Notes: generated by a model from the sequence alone, not told the origin. A stretch of 64,000 bases of DNA from JALHUB01 sp963719465 (GCA_963719465.1 OY970386.1:186001-250000), one strand, 5' to 3'. Shown: positions 8,083 through 17,200, counted from the first letter of the stretch. Numbers and translations: made by a program.

Positions 8083-9417
8083 CTAAAAGCCGCACTGCGA
8101 GAGCTTCGCCCCCGGCTCCTTGGCGCCGCGTACGTCGTAGGCGATGAAGCGCCCCTTGGGGTCGGTGTAAATGACCCGCGCCTTCCCCTGCTTCACGAAC
8201 TGGCTCAGCGGCCACTCTTCGTTCTGGTTAAACTTGTACTTCTGCTCGGTCTCGTCGAGGACGACGTCAATGTTCTTCGCTCCGAGAAAGCAGGAGTACA
8301 TGTTGAGCGAGTACCACCAGCGATGATACTGGCTCTGCTCAAAGAACTCCTGCCCGAGCACGGCGCCGTTCTTGATCAGCTGGTACGCGCCGTCCTCGCG
8401 GTCGTTCGGCTCGACTACACGGTACGTCAGGCTTCTGTCGAACTGCGGCGACTTGATGAACTCGCCGTAGAACGGGCTGCTTTCGTGCTTGAAGCCGTAG
8501 GTGTTCACGTGGTTCTGCTGGAAGCGCACGCCAAAGGCAAGGGCCATCGCCGCGAAGGCCGGCAGGAACAGCGGCCGCAGCAACGGCGCCAGCGCTGAGA
8601 CGAGCAGTGGCAGAACGACGACTGACGCGCGGAAGCGGATCATGTACTTAATCGTCCCGATCTCGTAGGAGAGCCGCGTGGAACCGGCCGCGGGTGTGGT
8701 GTGGCTGTAGAGGATGTATGGCACGGTCAGGATTGCAGCGGCGGCCATGGCCGCGCTCAGGGGAACAAGATCGCGTGGCCGGCGGACGAGCGTGTAGACG
8801 ACGTAGGCGGGCACAGCGATGCCTCCGGCGATTGGATGTGTCGTGACCGTCAGCAGCGCAAGCAACGACGCCAAAATCCAGTGCCGCTTGTCGATCGCTT
8901 CCACCGTCAGGAAGAAGAAGCCGCAGGCCCAGATGAAGGAGAACTGAAAGGAAGCGATTCCCTCAATCAGCGAGGTGTTGATGTAGATGAGCGCCAGCAG
9001 CCTTAGGTCGCGCAGAGCGGGCCGCGCGCGCACCGCCGCGTAGCCGTAGAAGGCGATGCCCAGCACAAGCGATGCCGTCACCGCCCAGTCGCCCAGGACG
9101 GCATAAGGAATGGCCGTCGCCAGGTACGGCACGACGCCATATGGAAGCGTAACCGCCTTCCCCGACTCCAGGTACGGCATGTGCAGCGGCAGGCGGAAGT
9201 GATGGAAGATCTGGTCGGAGATGAACCAGATGTGCGCGTAGTGCTGCGCCGAGTCGGACCCGAGGAAGAAGGGCTTGGTCAGCACCACAGCGCAGAGAAA
9301 CGCCATGCCCAGCAGCCCAACCCAGGCGACCAGCCGCTGCGCAAGCACGTGCCCGCGCGCGACGCTCATCCCGCCGCTCAAGTCCATCGCTTCCGGGAAC
9401 GGAATTCGCTCGAACAT
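8083..9417 (-). CDS. multi-pass membrane protein, GT-C glycosyltransferase-like
   Basis: A 444-residue integral membrane protein with roughly nine hydrophobic segments in the first 310 residues and a soluble C-terminal tail of about 130 residues. FFLGSDSAQHYAHIWF follows the first membrane segment, and a charged D there is reminiscent of GT-C-fold transferases. I do not recognise a named family. The tail (about 310-444), which includes NIDVVLDETEQKYKFNQNEEW, has no motif I know. It lies between an M50 protease and a NodB lipoprotein gene on the same strand. A role in envelope glycans is a guess from neighbours. Confidence 0.6.
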   Translation of the reverse strand: MFERIPFPEAMDLSGGMSVARGHVLAQRLVAWVGLLGMAFLCAVVLTKPFFLGSDSAQHYAHIWFISDQIFHHFRLPLHMPYLESGKAVTLPYGVVPYLATAIPYAVLGDWAVTASLVLGIAFYGYAAVRARPALRDLRLLALIYINTSLIEGIASFQFSFIWACGFFFLTVEAIDKRHWILASLLALLTVTTHPIAGGIAVPAYVVYTLVRRPRDLVPLSAAMAAAAILTVPYILYSHTTPAAGSTRLSYEIGTIKYMIRFRASVVVLPLLVSALAPLLRPLFLPAFAAMALAFGVRFQQNHVNTYGFKHESSPFYGEFIKSPQFDRSLTYRVVEPNDREDGAYQLIKNGAVLGQEFFEQSQYHRWWYSLNMYSCFLGAKNIDVVLDETEQKYKFNQNEEWPLSQFVKQGKARVIYTDPKGRFIAYDVRGAKEPGAKLSQCGF

Positions 9418-9423
9418 CGCCTC

Positions 9424-10170
9424 TTACGAGCTCGTCGGGCTGCAGACCGCTGGATCGATTATCTCCGACACGGTCTTCAGCTCATAGCCGCGGTCCCGCA
9501 GTCCCGCCAGGATCGACGGCAACGCTTCAATCGTCGCGGTTCGGTCGGGGTTCCCGCCGGAAAGGCCGCCGTCGTGCATCAGCACAATCGCGCCGGGATG
9601 CACCTGCGACAGAACTGCGCCCGTTATCTTCGCCGGATCGCTTTCCTCCCAGTCCGTCGAATCCACGTCCCAGCCGATCGACGTGTAGCCGGCGGCGGCT
9701 AGCTCCCGCAGCATCACATCGCTCGTCTTCCCAAACGGCGGCCGGTAAAGCTTCGGCTGACGCCCCAGAGCGCCTTCTAGCGCCGCGGAGGCGGCGTCGA
9801 GGTCGCTACGAAAGGTGGTCGCGTCGTCCGTCGCCAGGTCCTCTGAATGGCTGAAGGAGTGCGATTCCACGTCCATGCCCGCCTCGTCCACCAGCTTCAC
9901 CACGTCCGGATGCGCCTCCACGGCCTGTCCCTCGGCGAAGAACGTCCCCTTCACGCCGTTCGACTCCAGGATCTGCAGGATCTGCTGCGTAAAAGGCGGA
10001 TTCGGCCCGTCGTCAAAGGTAAGCGCGACGAACTTGCCGCAGCTTTCACCGTTGCTCAGGTGCGCCGCCTTGGGTGCGGCCGCGGACCGTCCGCATCCCA
10101 GCGGAAACGCCGCCGCGACGAGCAGCGCCATCAGCACGAAATGCGCGCGGATACGTTTGACCCCCACCAT
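9424..10170 (-). CDS. polysaccharide deacetylase (NodB domain) lipoprotein
   Basis: A 248-residue secreted NodB-family enzyme. The signal segment ends FPLGC (lipobox). Motif 1 is ALTFDDGPN with both aspartates, motif 2 is SHSFSH (metal-binding His), RPPFG is motif 3 and VLMHDGG the C-terminal His motif, so all catalytic residues of a metal-dependent de-N-acetylase are present. The start overlaps no neighbour, and it ends seven bases from the start of the GT-C-like gene downstream on this strand, which suggests co-transcription. Confidence 0.92.
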   Translation of the reverse strand: MVGVKRIRAHFVLMALLVAAAFPLGCGRSAAAPKAAHLSNGESCGKFVALTFDDGPNPPFTQQILQILESNGVKGTFFAEGQAVEAHPDVVKLVDEAGMDVESHSFSHSEDLATDDATTFRSDLDAASAALEGALGRQPKLYRPPFGKTSDVMLRELAAAGYTSIGWDVDSTDWEESDPAKITGAVLSQVHPGAIVLMHDGGLSGGNPDRTATIEALPSILAGLRDRGYELKTVSEIIDPAVCSPTSS

Positions 10171-10211
10171 CAGGGAATAGCCTATCGGAAGGCGGGCGGC
10201 ATCGGCAAGGG

Positions 10212-10730
10212 TCAGTGCTTAATGAACCGGACGATGCGGTGTGGCCGCGTCACGCGTTTTCCGCCCTTCTCCGTCTGCACGACGCTTATCGAGCCGTCCG
10301 TCTCCAGAACCGCCAGCTCCACGTCCTTGATCTCGTCGACTCCGTGCTCGCGCATCGCCATCAGTATCTCGTCCTTATCAACGTCTTCGCGCGCCAGGTT
10401 CTTTTCTATGAATCTGCCGTTACGGATCAAGATCGTAGGTCCGCCCTCCACCGCCCGCTTCAGCCAGGGCGTTCGCAGGCTCATCCGCGCCAGCGCCCAG
10501 TTGCCACCGAGCAGCACAGCCGCCGCCACGAGGCCGCCCGTCACGGACACATCGCTGCCGACCATCGCGTTCTGGACAGCGTTGGCGACGAGGAGGATCA
10601 CGACCAGGTCGAAAGGCGTCATCTGGCCCATCTGGCGCTTCCCCGTCAGGCGAAAGCCGATGAGCACCGCGACGTAGATGATCACCGTCCTGACGACGAT
10701 GCTCCAGGTCGTTTCCCCCAGGTGGAACAT
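10212..10730 (-). CDS. DUF421/YetF-like membrane protein
   Basis: A 172-residue protein with three N-terminal membrane segments (about residues 10-85) and a small soluble C-terminal domain, the DUF421 layout. Typical elements are RLTGKRQMGQMTPFDLVV in the membrane part and PTILIRNGRFIEKNLAREDV at the start of the soluble part, followed by the charged helix and VELAVLETDGSISV. The family is of unknown function; YetF-like proteins occur in the Bacillus envelope. The gene is followed on the same strand by a deacetylase 41 bases away. Confidence 0.9.
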   Translation of the reverse strand: MFHLGETTWSIVVRTVIIYVAVLIGFRLTGKRQMGQMTPFDLVVILLVANAVQNAMVGSDVSVTGGLVAAAVLLGGNWALARMSLRTPWLKRAVEGGPTILIRNGRFIEKNLAREDVDKDEILMAMREHGVDEIKDVELAVLETDGSISVVQTEKGGKRVTRPHRIVRFIKH

Positions 10731-10796
10731 CCCTGCGCCTCCCCCGTCGCTTTCCTGCCATCATAATAGGGCGGCGGGGGAAACGAAAGCGGCGAA

Positions 10797-10825
10797 GTAA
10801 GAAAAGCCGCCCGCCAAGGGGCGAC
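10797..10825 (-). terminator. intrinsic terminator after the GGDEF-like gene
   Basis: On the minus strand, GTCGCCC pairs with GGGCGGC (7 bp, one G-U) around a six-base loop, followed by TTTTCTT. It begins about 20 bases past the stop of the gene ending at 10846 and precedes the DUF421 gene. Confidence 0.75.
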
Positions 10826-10845
10826 TCAATCAGAAGCACGCGAGA

Positions 10846-11628
10846 TCAGGCGGCGGAAGCCTCTTTGTAACCGCTGTATACCACGCTGAGGTCGTTGCGA
10901 GCCGCCTCCAGCAGCGCCTCCGGCTCCGGATCGCTGCTGCTCAAAGACGCGTAACCCAATCGGATCAGCAGTCGCTCAGCCGATTCCCCACCAATCGCCG
11001 ACGCCCTCGCTTCTAGCGAGCGGCGCAGCCGAGAAACAATGCTGCTCAGCGCCTGTGTTGATCCCGCCGATGCGAGGATCGCCATTTCGCTGCCGCTGAT
11101 CGCCGCCACAACGTCGCTTGGTCGCATCTGGTTCAGCAGGTGCCCACCGAAACGCCGGAAAACCTCGTCATCTGGGATGCGCGATTTTCCTCCCGCCGCG
11201 GGCCGCTCCTCGACCGTCACCAGGATCACCCCTACCCTGTACTCAGCCAGGTCTTTGCCCAATTGGCACTGCAACTCCAGCCGCTCCAGGAAGAACTCGC
11301 GATTTCGCAGCCCGGTCGCCTCGTCATAGATCGATGACCAGGCGGCCAGCGCCTCTCGATGTCTCGCCGCCGAGCCCGCCGCCAGGAGATAGACGATCGC
11401 TACCGCCGGGCAGATGCCCAGCAAGAACAGCGAAAGCAGCACTCTCGGAGAGTAGTCCGCCAGCGACATCCCCCAGGGAAATACCGGCACCGCCCACAGC
11501 ACGAAGACGATGACGCACAGCCAGAAGGCAAATCGCGCCATCCGACTCAACTTTGACACGCGGAAGTACGACCTGTGCGCCAGGCCGTACCCATCATTAC
11601 CGCCGGCCGCTGCCCTTGACTGATTCAT
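10846..11628 (-). CDS. membrane protein with degenerate GGDEF-like domain
   Basis: Two hydrophobic segments near residues 30-90 (counting from ATG 11628) are followed by a soluble domain opening with DEATGLRNREFFLERLELQ, the usual GGDEF N-terminal 'D..TGL.NR..F' motif. Where GG(D/E)EF is expected the sequence reads ISGSEMAIL, so the signature is SGSEM and diguanylate cyclase activity is doubtful. It may bind nucleotide or act as a sensor scaffold. The start is uncertain: TTG 11676 extends the frame 16 residues, and neither start has a good ribosome site. It is divergent from the PEP carboxykinase gene. Confidence 0.72.
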   Translation of the reverse strand: MNQSRAAAGGNDGYGLAHRSYFRVSKLSRMARFAFWLCVIVFVLWAVPVFPWGMSLADYSPRVLLSLFLLGICPAVAIVYLLAAGSAARHREALAAWSSIYDEATGLRNREFFLERLELQCQLGKDLAEYRVGVILVTVEERPAAGGKSRIPDDEVFRRFGGHLLNQMRPSDVVAAISGSEMAILASAGSTQALSSIVSRLRRSLEARASAIGGESAERLLIRLGYASLSSSDPEPEALLEAARNDLSVVYSGYKEASAA

Positions 11629-11755
11629 GAAGGAGGCAGACTCACGCGCGATTCCACGGCTCAGAGACCATGTCAAGCGCGCCCCGTACCCTTTATGACA
11701 GTATCGGTATCTGCAGACGCGGGGCGCAGATGCGATGCTGTAGAAATGCCTGCTA

Positions 11756-11784
11756 TTGACCGATCTGTGATTAGGCCCTAGAGT
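11756..11784 (+). promoter_or_regulatory. sigma70-type promoter for the PEP carboxykinase gene
   Basis: TTGACC at 11756-11761, a 17-base spacer and TAGAGT at 11779-11784 lie 48 bases before the ATG at 11832. The rest of the 155-base gap between the divergent genes shows nothing else I can name. Confidence 0.6.
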
Positions 11785-11831
11785 GAACTGGCGAGCCGTT
11801 TCGGCCCGCAGTTTGTTTAGACAGGAAGACG

Positions 11832-13446
11832 ATGGCGCGAAACGCCTTCAAGGAAACATCCCTTCGCATATACCAGGAGGCAAAGCGCAGCGGCCGCCTG
11901 ATTGAGAACTTCGATCTCGGGCAGGCAAAGGCACTGGCGCTAACCCAGGACGGCATCATCGAAACGCAGCTCGGCTCCGTCGCCGCCAACTCCGAGCCGA
12001 TGTCCCGCGCCGCGCAGCACACGAAGAACAGCGTCGACCAACCGTTCGGCGAAGAGGAAGAGGCGCTGGCCGCTAAGGCCGTGCAGGCGATGAGCTCCGA
12101 GAAGGTCCTCTCGCTCAACGTCTGGGTCGGCGACGGCGAGGACGGCGTCTCCGCCCGCTTCCTCATGCCGCTCGCCCACGCAGAACGTCGCTTACGGCCT
12201 CAAACTGCTCTTCGACCATCCGGCCACGGTCGTCGAAGACCCCACCTACACCATCATCTTCTTTACCGACGAGGCCTTCGAGGCTAACAAGACCCGCCGC
12301 CTCGCCGAGAAGGACATCGACGTTCGCCTCTTCATGGGCGAGAAGCGCGGCGACCAGGTGAAGATCTGCCGCAACACCGCCTACATGGGCGAGGGCAAGA
12401 AGGGCGTCTTCCAGTTCGAAAGCTGGCGCGTGAAGGCCATCGACAAGGCCGGCACATTCCTCCACGCCGGCGCCCGCCGCGACCGCATGTGGGTGTACGA
12501 CTTCCAGACAGAGCGCCCGGAGCTGGTCGACATCGTCACGGCCATTGGCGGCGCCACCGCGACGGGCAAGACCACCAGCCTTTGCCGGCGCCTCGCCCGC
12601 ATGCCCAAGGAGTCGTCGGAGATGATCGGCGAGGACGGCGGCACCTTCGGATTCGACGGCGCCTACGCCGCATTCGAGCTCGGCGGCCTCTACGTGAAGA
12701 CGGAGGGCCTCGACTCCAGCCAGCCGGAGATCATGCGTGCCGCGGAGTCGAAGGACACCTATCTGGAGAACGTCGCGATAAGCAAGTATCCCTACATACC
12801 CAACTTCGCCGACCTCACGATGACCTCGAACGGGCGCGCCGTCATCGCGCGGTCGAACCTGGAGATCGCCAGCCAGACGCTGCGGGCCAACCGCGTCGAC
12901 AACCTGATGTTCCTGACCCGCAACCCGATGGTCAACGTGCTCTCGCGGCTGACGCCGGAGCAAATGACGATGCAGCTAATCTACGGCGAATCGATCGAAA
13001 GCTCCGGCGGCGACCCGGAGAAGGCCGGCACGTTCAAGCGCGAGTTCTTCCTCGACCCGTTCGTCACCGGCAACCGGCTTGAGCACGCGATGATCTTCTA
13101 CGAGGTCGCGAAACGCAACAACATCAAGTGCTACCTCGCCAATACCGGCAGCATCGGTGAGGAAGGCGTGAACGTTGACCTGCGCCAGTCGCTCTCCGCC
13201 TACAACGACATGCTGCGCAACGTCATGATCTTCAGCTCGGAGCCCGACCACCTGGGCTACCACTTCCCCGTGCGCTGCGATCGCGCCAACCTCGACTACA
13301 TGCGCGCCGGCCCACTGTTCCATGATCGCGCCATCCTGGGAAAGAGAGTCGAAGACTTCCTCCAGGGCCGCCGCGAGTACCTGGAGCGCTTCGAGAGCGA
13401 GTACGGCGAGATCCCGGCGCACATCAAGGACTCCCTGCCGCACTAG
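11832..13446 (+). CDS. pckA: phosphoenolpyruvate carboxykinase (ATP)-like, one frameshift
   Basis: Two overlapping frames together encode about 537 residues, the normal size of ATP-type PEP carboxykinase (oxaloacetate + ATP to PEP, gluconeogenesis). The first ~116 residues end ARFLMPLAH and the second frame resumes NVAYGLKLLFD. One extra base near 12180-12190 separates them. The second part has the P-loop GGATATGKTT and, after it, FELGGLYVKTEGLDSSQPEI, which matches the family pattern NFEGGCYAKT...EPEI. The start is ATG 11832 with AGGAAG upstream. The downstream half reads as an intact protein to its stop, so this is probably a sequencing error rather than a pseudogene. The sequence is diverged from E. 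coli PckA. Confidence 0.78.
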
Positions 13447-13478
13447 CGCCTCGGTCATCGTCCCTTGACCGCCAGTCA

Positions 13479-13527
13479 TTGACGAGCGACGACGCCTCAC
13501 GATAAGATGCACTTGCAACCAGTTGCA
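13479..13527 (+). promoter_or_regulatory. promoter and palindromic operator of the Fur-family/ECF operon
   Basis: TTGACG (13479-13484), 18 bases, then TAAGAT (13503-13508) form a promoter. A perfect 6-2-6 inverted repeat, TGCAACCAGTTGCA, lies at 13514-13527, over the expected transcription start and just ahead of the GTG start at 13539. This is where a Fur-family repressor would bind to control its own operon. Confidence 0.65.
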
Positions 13528-13538
13528 GGAGCATCGAA

Positions 13539-13976
13539 GTGAGCTGCGAAGCCGAAATCGTCGAACTGCTGCGAGAAGCCGGTCAGCGCCCGACGCCGCA
13601 ACGCCTGATGATCCTCTCGATCCTGCGCCATCGCGAAGGCCACCTGACCGCCGCCGAGATCCTGGCGGAAGTGCGAAAAGAGTATCCCTACGTCAACGTC
13701 TCCACCATCTACCGGACGATGAGCGCCCTCAAGGAGCTGCGCATCGTCTCGGAGACCAACATGGGCAGCGGCGAGCTGAGCTACGAGTGGCGCCTGGCCG
13801 ATCCGCATCACCACCTGGTCTGCCGGAAATGCGGCGCGGAGCTATCGCTCGACCCGGCGTACCTCGAAGACATGACGTCGCGGCTGCTCGAAGACTACGG
13901 CTTCCAGGTAGAGATGGACCACCTGGCGATCTTCGGGCTCTGCCGCGACTGCATCCAGGCAAACGCCGCCACCTAG
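13539..13976 (+). CDS. Fur-family metal-responsive transcriptional regulator
   Basis: A 145-residue Fur/Zur/Nur-type repressor. The winged-helix part includes TPQRLMILSILRHREGHLTAAEI and VNVSTIYRTMSAL, the usual DNA-recognition helix. The metal region is DPHHHLVCRKCG and GLCRDC, giving two CxxC pairs for structural zinc and a His cluster for the regulatory metal. It starts at GTG 13539 behind AGGAG. It is followed by cbiM after 30 bases, so it very likely controls cobalt, nickel or zinc uptake by the ECF transporter. Which metal it senses cannot be read from the sequence. Confidence 0.93.
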   Translation: MSCEAEIVELLREAGQRPTPQRLMILSILRHREGHLTAAEILAEVRKEYPYVNVSTIYRTMSALKELRIVSETNMGSGELSYEWRLADPHHHLVCRKCGAELSLDPAYLEDMTSRLLEDYGFQVEMDHLAIFGLCRDCIQANAAT

Positions 13977-14006
13977 CAACCGCGCCCGTCGCGCGAAAGG
14001 AACGAC

Positions 14007-15359
14007 ATGCACGTTCCCGACGGCTATCTCAGCCCCCTGACCTGTGGCGCCGGCTACGTCGCAGCGACGCCTTTCTGGCTCGTCGCCTCCGCCCGCGTGA
14101 AAAAGGCCGTCGGCGGCCGGACGGTGCCGCTGCTGGCCGTCTTCTCCGCCTTCACCTTCACGATCATGATGTTCAACGTGCCGGTCCCCGGCGGGACGAC
14201 GGCGCACGCGGTGGGTGGAACGTTGGTCGCTATCGTACTCGGGCCGTGGGCCGCCGTTCTTTCGACCTCCGTCGCCCTCGTCATTCAAGCGCTCTTCTTC
14301 GGCGACGGCGGCGTGACGGCTATCGGCGTCAACTGCATCAACATGGCCATCGTCCTGCCGCTGAGCGGCTACCTCGTCTATCGCCTCATCGCCGGCCGCA
14401 GCGACATGCTCTCCCAGCGACGCGTCGTTGCCGCCGCCATCGGCTCATACGCCGGAATCTCGCTGGCGGCGCTGCTCGTCGGCCTTGAGCTCGGCCTGCA
14501 GCCGCATATCGCCAGCACGAACGGCGTCCCGGATTACAGCCCATACGGCTTCGGTGCCGCCGTGCCGGCGATGCTGGCCGCCCACGTCTTCGGCGCCTCG
14601 TTCGTCGAGGCGGCGGTGACGGCGCTTGGCCTCGCCTACGTTCAGAAGTCCTTCCCTGAGATCCTACCCCTCCGGCAGGGCAAGGTGGCGGACATTCACG
14701 CGTCGCAGCCACGCCGCAACCCGCTGATCCCGGTCGTCGGGCTGATCGTTCTCGCCGCGACGGCTGTGATTCTCGCCGGCCTCATTGCCGGGCAGGGGCG
14801 GCTCGGTCACTGGGCGAGCCTCGATTGGTCGACGGTCTCCTGGAGCAGCGTCCTCCAGACCCTCGCCGTCTCGGCGGCCGTATCCGTGCTCGTGCTTCCG
14901 CCGCTGCGCTTGCTGTTGCGCAAGGCGACCGCGTCGAGCGTGCGCGCCGTCATCCTGGTGTTCGCCGCGCTGCTCATCTGGGCGCCCGTCGGCCTCATTG
15001 CGCCCGGCGGCGCCTTCGGCGAGGACGCGAGCGCCTCGCAGACCCAGGTATCGGCGGCCCTCCAGGCCCGCGCGCAAGGCGACTCCAGCCTCTTCGACGC
15101 GCTCCCCGACGTGAACAAAGAGTGCGCCTGCGTGCCGAGCAAGATGGGCAGTGTCGGATTCTCCGGCCACACGCTACTGGCCGGCTACGAGCCGCCCTGG
15201 GTGAACGACGACGACCCGGCATGGAAGCAGAACGTCGGCTACCAGGTCGCCGGGCTGGCCGGCGTCGGCCTGCTGGCGCTGCTTGGCTTCGTGACCTGGC
15301 AGGCTGGCCGCTGGCTCCTGCCGGGGCCGCCGCCCGACTGGAGGAACGCCGAGGAATGA
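14007..15359 (+). CDS. cbiM: ECF-type metal transporter substrate-binding component CbiM, extended
   Basis: A 450-residue membrane protein, the metal-binding S component of a cobalt/nickel ECF importer. The N-terminus MHVPDGYL carries the conserved His2 near the free N-terminus that coordinates the metal. Residues 1-225 are the CbiM core with about six membrane segments. Residues ~235-450 add membrane segments and an extracytoplasmic loop (PDVNKECACVPSKMG), resembling the PDGLE/CbiN-type domain that is often separate. No separate cbiN is present, so the fusion probably supplies it. AAAGGAA lies upstream. The stop overlaps the cbiQ start (ATGA). Confidence 0.9.
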   Translation: MHVPDGYLSPLTCGAGYVAATPFWLVASARVKKAVGGRTVPLLAVFSAFTFTIMMFNVPVPGGTTAHAVGGTLVAIVLGPWAAVLSTSVALVIQALFFGDGGVTAIGVNCINMAIVLPLSGYLVYRLIAGRSDMLSQRRVVAAAIGSYAGISLAALLVGLELGLQPHIASTNGVPDYSPYGFGAAVPAMLAAHVFGASFVEAAVTALGLAYVQKSFPEILPLRQGKVADIHASQPRRNPLIPVVGLIVLAATAVILAGLIAGQGRLGHWASLDWSTVSWSSVLQTLAVSAAVSVLVLPPLRLLLRKATASSVRAVILVFAALLIWAPVGLIAPGGAFGEDASASQTQVSAALQARAQGDSSLFDALPDVNKECACVPSKMGSVGFSGHTLLAGYEPPWVNDDDPAWKQNVGYQVAGLAGVGLLALLGFVTWQAGRWLLPGPPPDWRNAEE

Positions 15360-16225
15360 CCATCGATCAAGCTTCAATCGGCCACCATGTTCGACGCCGA
15401 AGACCCGGCTTCGTCGAGAAGACGCTGAGCAATATCAGCGGCGGCATCGAGCGCGCCGTCTTCTCCGAAGAGAACGCCCGCAAGCGCGGCTTCCTGCAGC
15501 GTCGCGACGCCCGCGCCAAGCTGCCGGCGTTCGCAGCGCTGGTGCTGGCCGCCGCGCTCTCCCGCGACTGGCGGGTCCTGGCCTCCCTATACGCCCTCGT
15601 GCTCGCGGCCGCCGCGCTCTCCTCCGTCGATCTGCGACTCTTCGTCAAGCGCGTCTGGCTCGGCATCGGCCTCTTCAGCGCCGTCGTCGTCCTGCCGTCG
15701 GTCTTCTTCGTCGGCCACGAGGCGCTGGTCCGGCTGCCGCTCGGCCTCCTGACGCTCACCGTCCACCGCGACGCCCTGGCCGCGGCGCTCGTGTTCGTCC
15801 TGCGCGTCGGCGTCTGCGTCTCGCTGGCCGTCCTCCTCGTCCTGACGACGAAGTGGGCCGACATCCTGAAATCGCTGCGGGCCTTCCGCGTCCCCGCCGG
15901 CCTGGTCCTCATTCTCGCCATGACCTACCGCTACATCTTTCTCGTCCTGCACGCCGCGAACTCGATGTTCCTGGCCCGCAAGAGCCGCGTCGTGGCGAAG
16001 ACGCCGGGGCCGGAGCAGCGCCGCTGGGTCGTCGCGTCGATGGGCGTGCTCATGGACCGCTCCGTTAGGATGAGCGAGGAGGTCTACCAGGCAATGCTCG
16101 CGCGCGGCTTCAGCGGCGAGATGCGAACGCTGGACTCGGGACGCATGCTGCCCGCCGACTGGCTCCTGCTCCCGGCCTCGGCGCTGGTAGCGGCCGCCGC
16201 CGTCTACGCCGGCTGGAGGTTTTGA
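15356..16225 (+). CDS. cbiQ: ECF transporter transmembrane (T) component CbiQ
   Basis: A 289-residue membrane protein that couples the ATPase to CbiM. About five hydrophobic segments are present. The C-terminal coupling helices include YQAMLARGFSGE, matching the Ala-Arg-Gly motif that contacts the CbiO ATPase in T components. ATG 15356 overlaps the cbiM stop by four bases, and the gene ends against the start of cbiO, so the three subunits are made together. Confidence 0.92.
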   Translation: MTIDQASIGHHVRRRRPGFVEKTLSNISGGIERAVFSEENARKRGFLQRRDARAKLPAFAALVLAAALSRDWRVLASLYALVLAAAALSSVDLRLFVKRVWLGIGLFSAVVVLPSVFFVGHEALVRLPLGLLTLTVHRDALAAALVFVLRVGVCVSLAVLLVLTTKWADILKSLRAFRVPAGLVLILAMTYRYIFLVLHAANSMFLARKSRVVAKTPGPEQRRWVVASMGVLMDRSVRMSEEVYQAMLARGFSGEMRTLDSGRMLPADWLLLPASALVAAAAVYAGWRF

Positions 16226-17082
16226 TGTCGCCCCCGCCGGTCTTCGAGCTTGAAGATGTCCGCTACGTCTACAACCGGCGCCACCCTGCGCTCGACGGCG
16301 TCAGCCTGAGCGTCGCGGAGGGCGAGGCGGTCGCGGTGCTGGGCGCCAACGGCTGCGGCAAGTCCACCCTCCTCAAGCTCCTCGACGGCCTGTACCCGCC
16401 CGCGTCCGGCCGCCTGCGCGTCTTCGGCGAGGACGTGCGCGCAATCACCTCCGACCTGGACGAGACACACCGTTTTCACCGGCGCATCGGTCTCGTTTTC
16501 CAGGACCCGGACGTACAGCTCTTCTCGCCCACCGTCGGTGACGACGTGGCATTCGGTCCGCTGCAGCTAGGCATGCCCCTGGTGGAAGTGCGGCATCGCG
16601 TCGAGGCGGCGCTGCGGCTGATGGGCGTCGAGCACCTGCGCGATCGCGCCCCATTCGAGCTGTCCGGCGGCGAAAAGAAGCGCGCCGCCATCGCCTCAGT
16701 CCTGTCGCTGGAGCCGGACGTCCTTCTCCTCGATGAGCCGACCGCTAGCCTGGACCCGCGGACGAAGTGGCTGCTGGTCGATCTGATCGTCGCGCTTGCG
16801 GAGGAGGGGAAGACGGTCATAACAGCGACCCACGACCTGGAGATCGTCCCCATCATCGCCGAGCGTGTCATTGTGATGAGCGAGGACCGTCGCATCCTTG
16901 CCGACGGCGCCCCAGCGTCGATCCTCGAAGACGACGCTCTGCTGATGGAGGCCAACCTCGTCCACGAGCACGCACACCGCCACGCCGCGCTCGTCCACGC
17001 GCACGCCCACGAAGTCGGCGCGCACCACGGCGAAGAGCCTTCGCACGAGGTTGCGCCGGTGGCTGCCGAGAGCGACGGTTAA
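16225..17082 (+). CDS. cbiO: ECF transporter ATP-binding component CbiO with His-rich tail
   Basis: A 285-residue ABC ATPase. Walker A GANGCGKST is near residue 40, the Q-loop is in GLVFQDPDVQLFS, the signature is ELSGGEKKRAAIA, Walker B is VLLLDEPTASLDP and the switch His is in TATHDLE. The last ~40 residues contain many histidines (VHEHAHRHAALVHAHAHEV, then AHHGEEPSHEV), unusual for CbiO and suggestive of metal storage or sensing at the cytoplasmic face. I start at ATG 16225, with GGAGG at 16215-16219; the TTG one codon upstream overlaps cbiQ. Confidence 0.94.
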   Translation: MSPPPVFELEDVRYVYNRRHPALDGVSLSVAEGEAVAVLGANGCGKSTLLKLLDGLYPPASGRLRVFGEDVRAITSDLDETHRFHRRIGLVFQDPDVQLFSPTVGDDVAFGPLQLGMPLVEVRHRVEAALRLMGVEHLRDRAPFELSGGEKKRAAIASVLSLEPDVLLLDEPTASLDPRTKWLLVDLIVALAEEGKTVITATHDLEIVPIIAERVIVMSEDRRILADGAPASILEDDALLMEANLVHEHAHRHAALVHAHAHEVGAHHGEEPSHEVAPVAAESDG

Positions 17083-17115
17083 TCCCGGGACGTCGCGAAA
17101 AGACCAGCGTCGCGC

Positions 17116-17144
17116 TTGCGGCTCTCCCGACGCGCTGCTATAAT
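17116..17144 (+). promoter_or_regulatory. promoter of the pyr operon
   Basis: TTGCGG at 17116-17121, a 17-base spacer and a perfect TATAAT at 17139-17144. Transcription should start near 17151, giving a leader of about 140 bases before pyrR. Confidence 0.7.
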
Positions 17145-17164
17145 TCAGTAAGACATCAGGTGAA

Positions 17165-17198
17165 CCTTTAAGTCCGGTCCGGCGAGGCCGGGAAGGGG
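17165..17198 (+). promoter_or_regulatory. PyrR RNA-binding element
   Basis: The leader contains GUCCGGCGAGGC (within 17176-17191), matching the core UCCNGNGAGG of the PyrR binding loop. Flanking CCUU (17165-17168) and AAGG (17193-17196) can pair as its lower stem. In Bacillus such loops let PyrR bound to UMP favour the downstream terminator. The AAGGGG end of the element is also the likely ribosome site for the leader ORF at 17201. Confidence 0.75.
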
Positions 17199-17200
17199 TA

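Noticed and set aside
11671..11676. TTGACA as a -35 box for the GGDEF-like gene on the minus strand
   Set aside because: No acceptable -10 box is found 16-18 bases downstream. The bases also serve as a possible TTG start codon.
11832..13446. Programmed +1 frameshift in the PEP carboxykinase gene
   Set aside because: No slippery sequence or stop-codon pause context is seen, PckA is not known to use recoding, and four other unrelated genes show the same type of one-base insertion.
13977..14006. Possible cobalamin riboswitch before cbiM
   Set aside because: Only 30 bases separate the Fur-family gene from cbiM, too short for a B12 riboswitch, and no B12-box-like sequence is visible.
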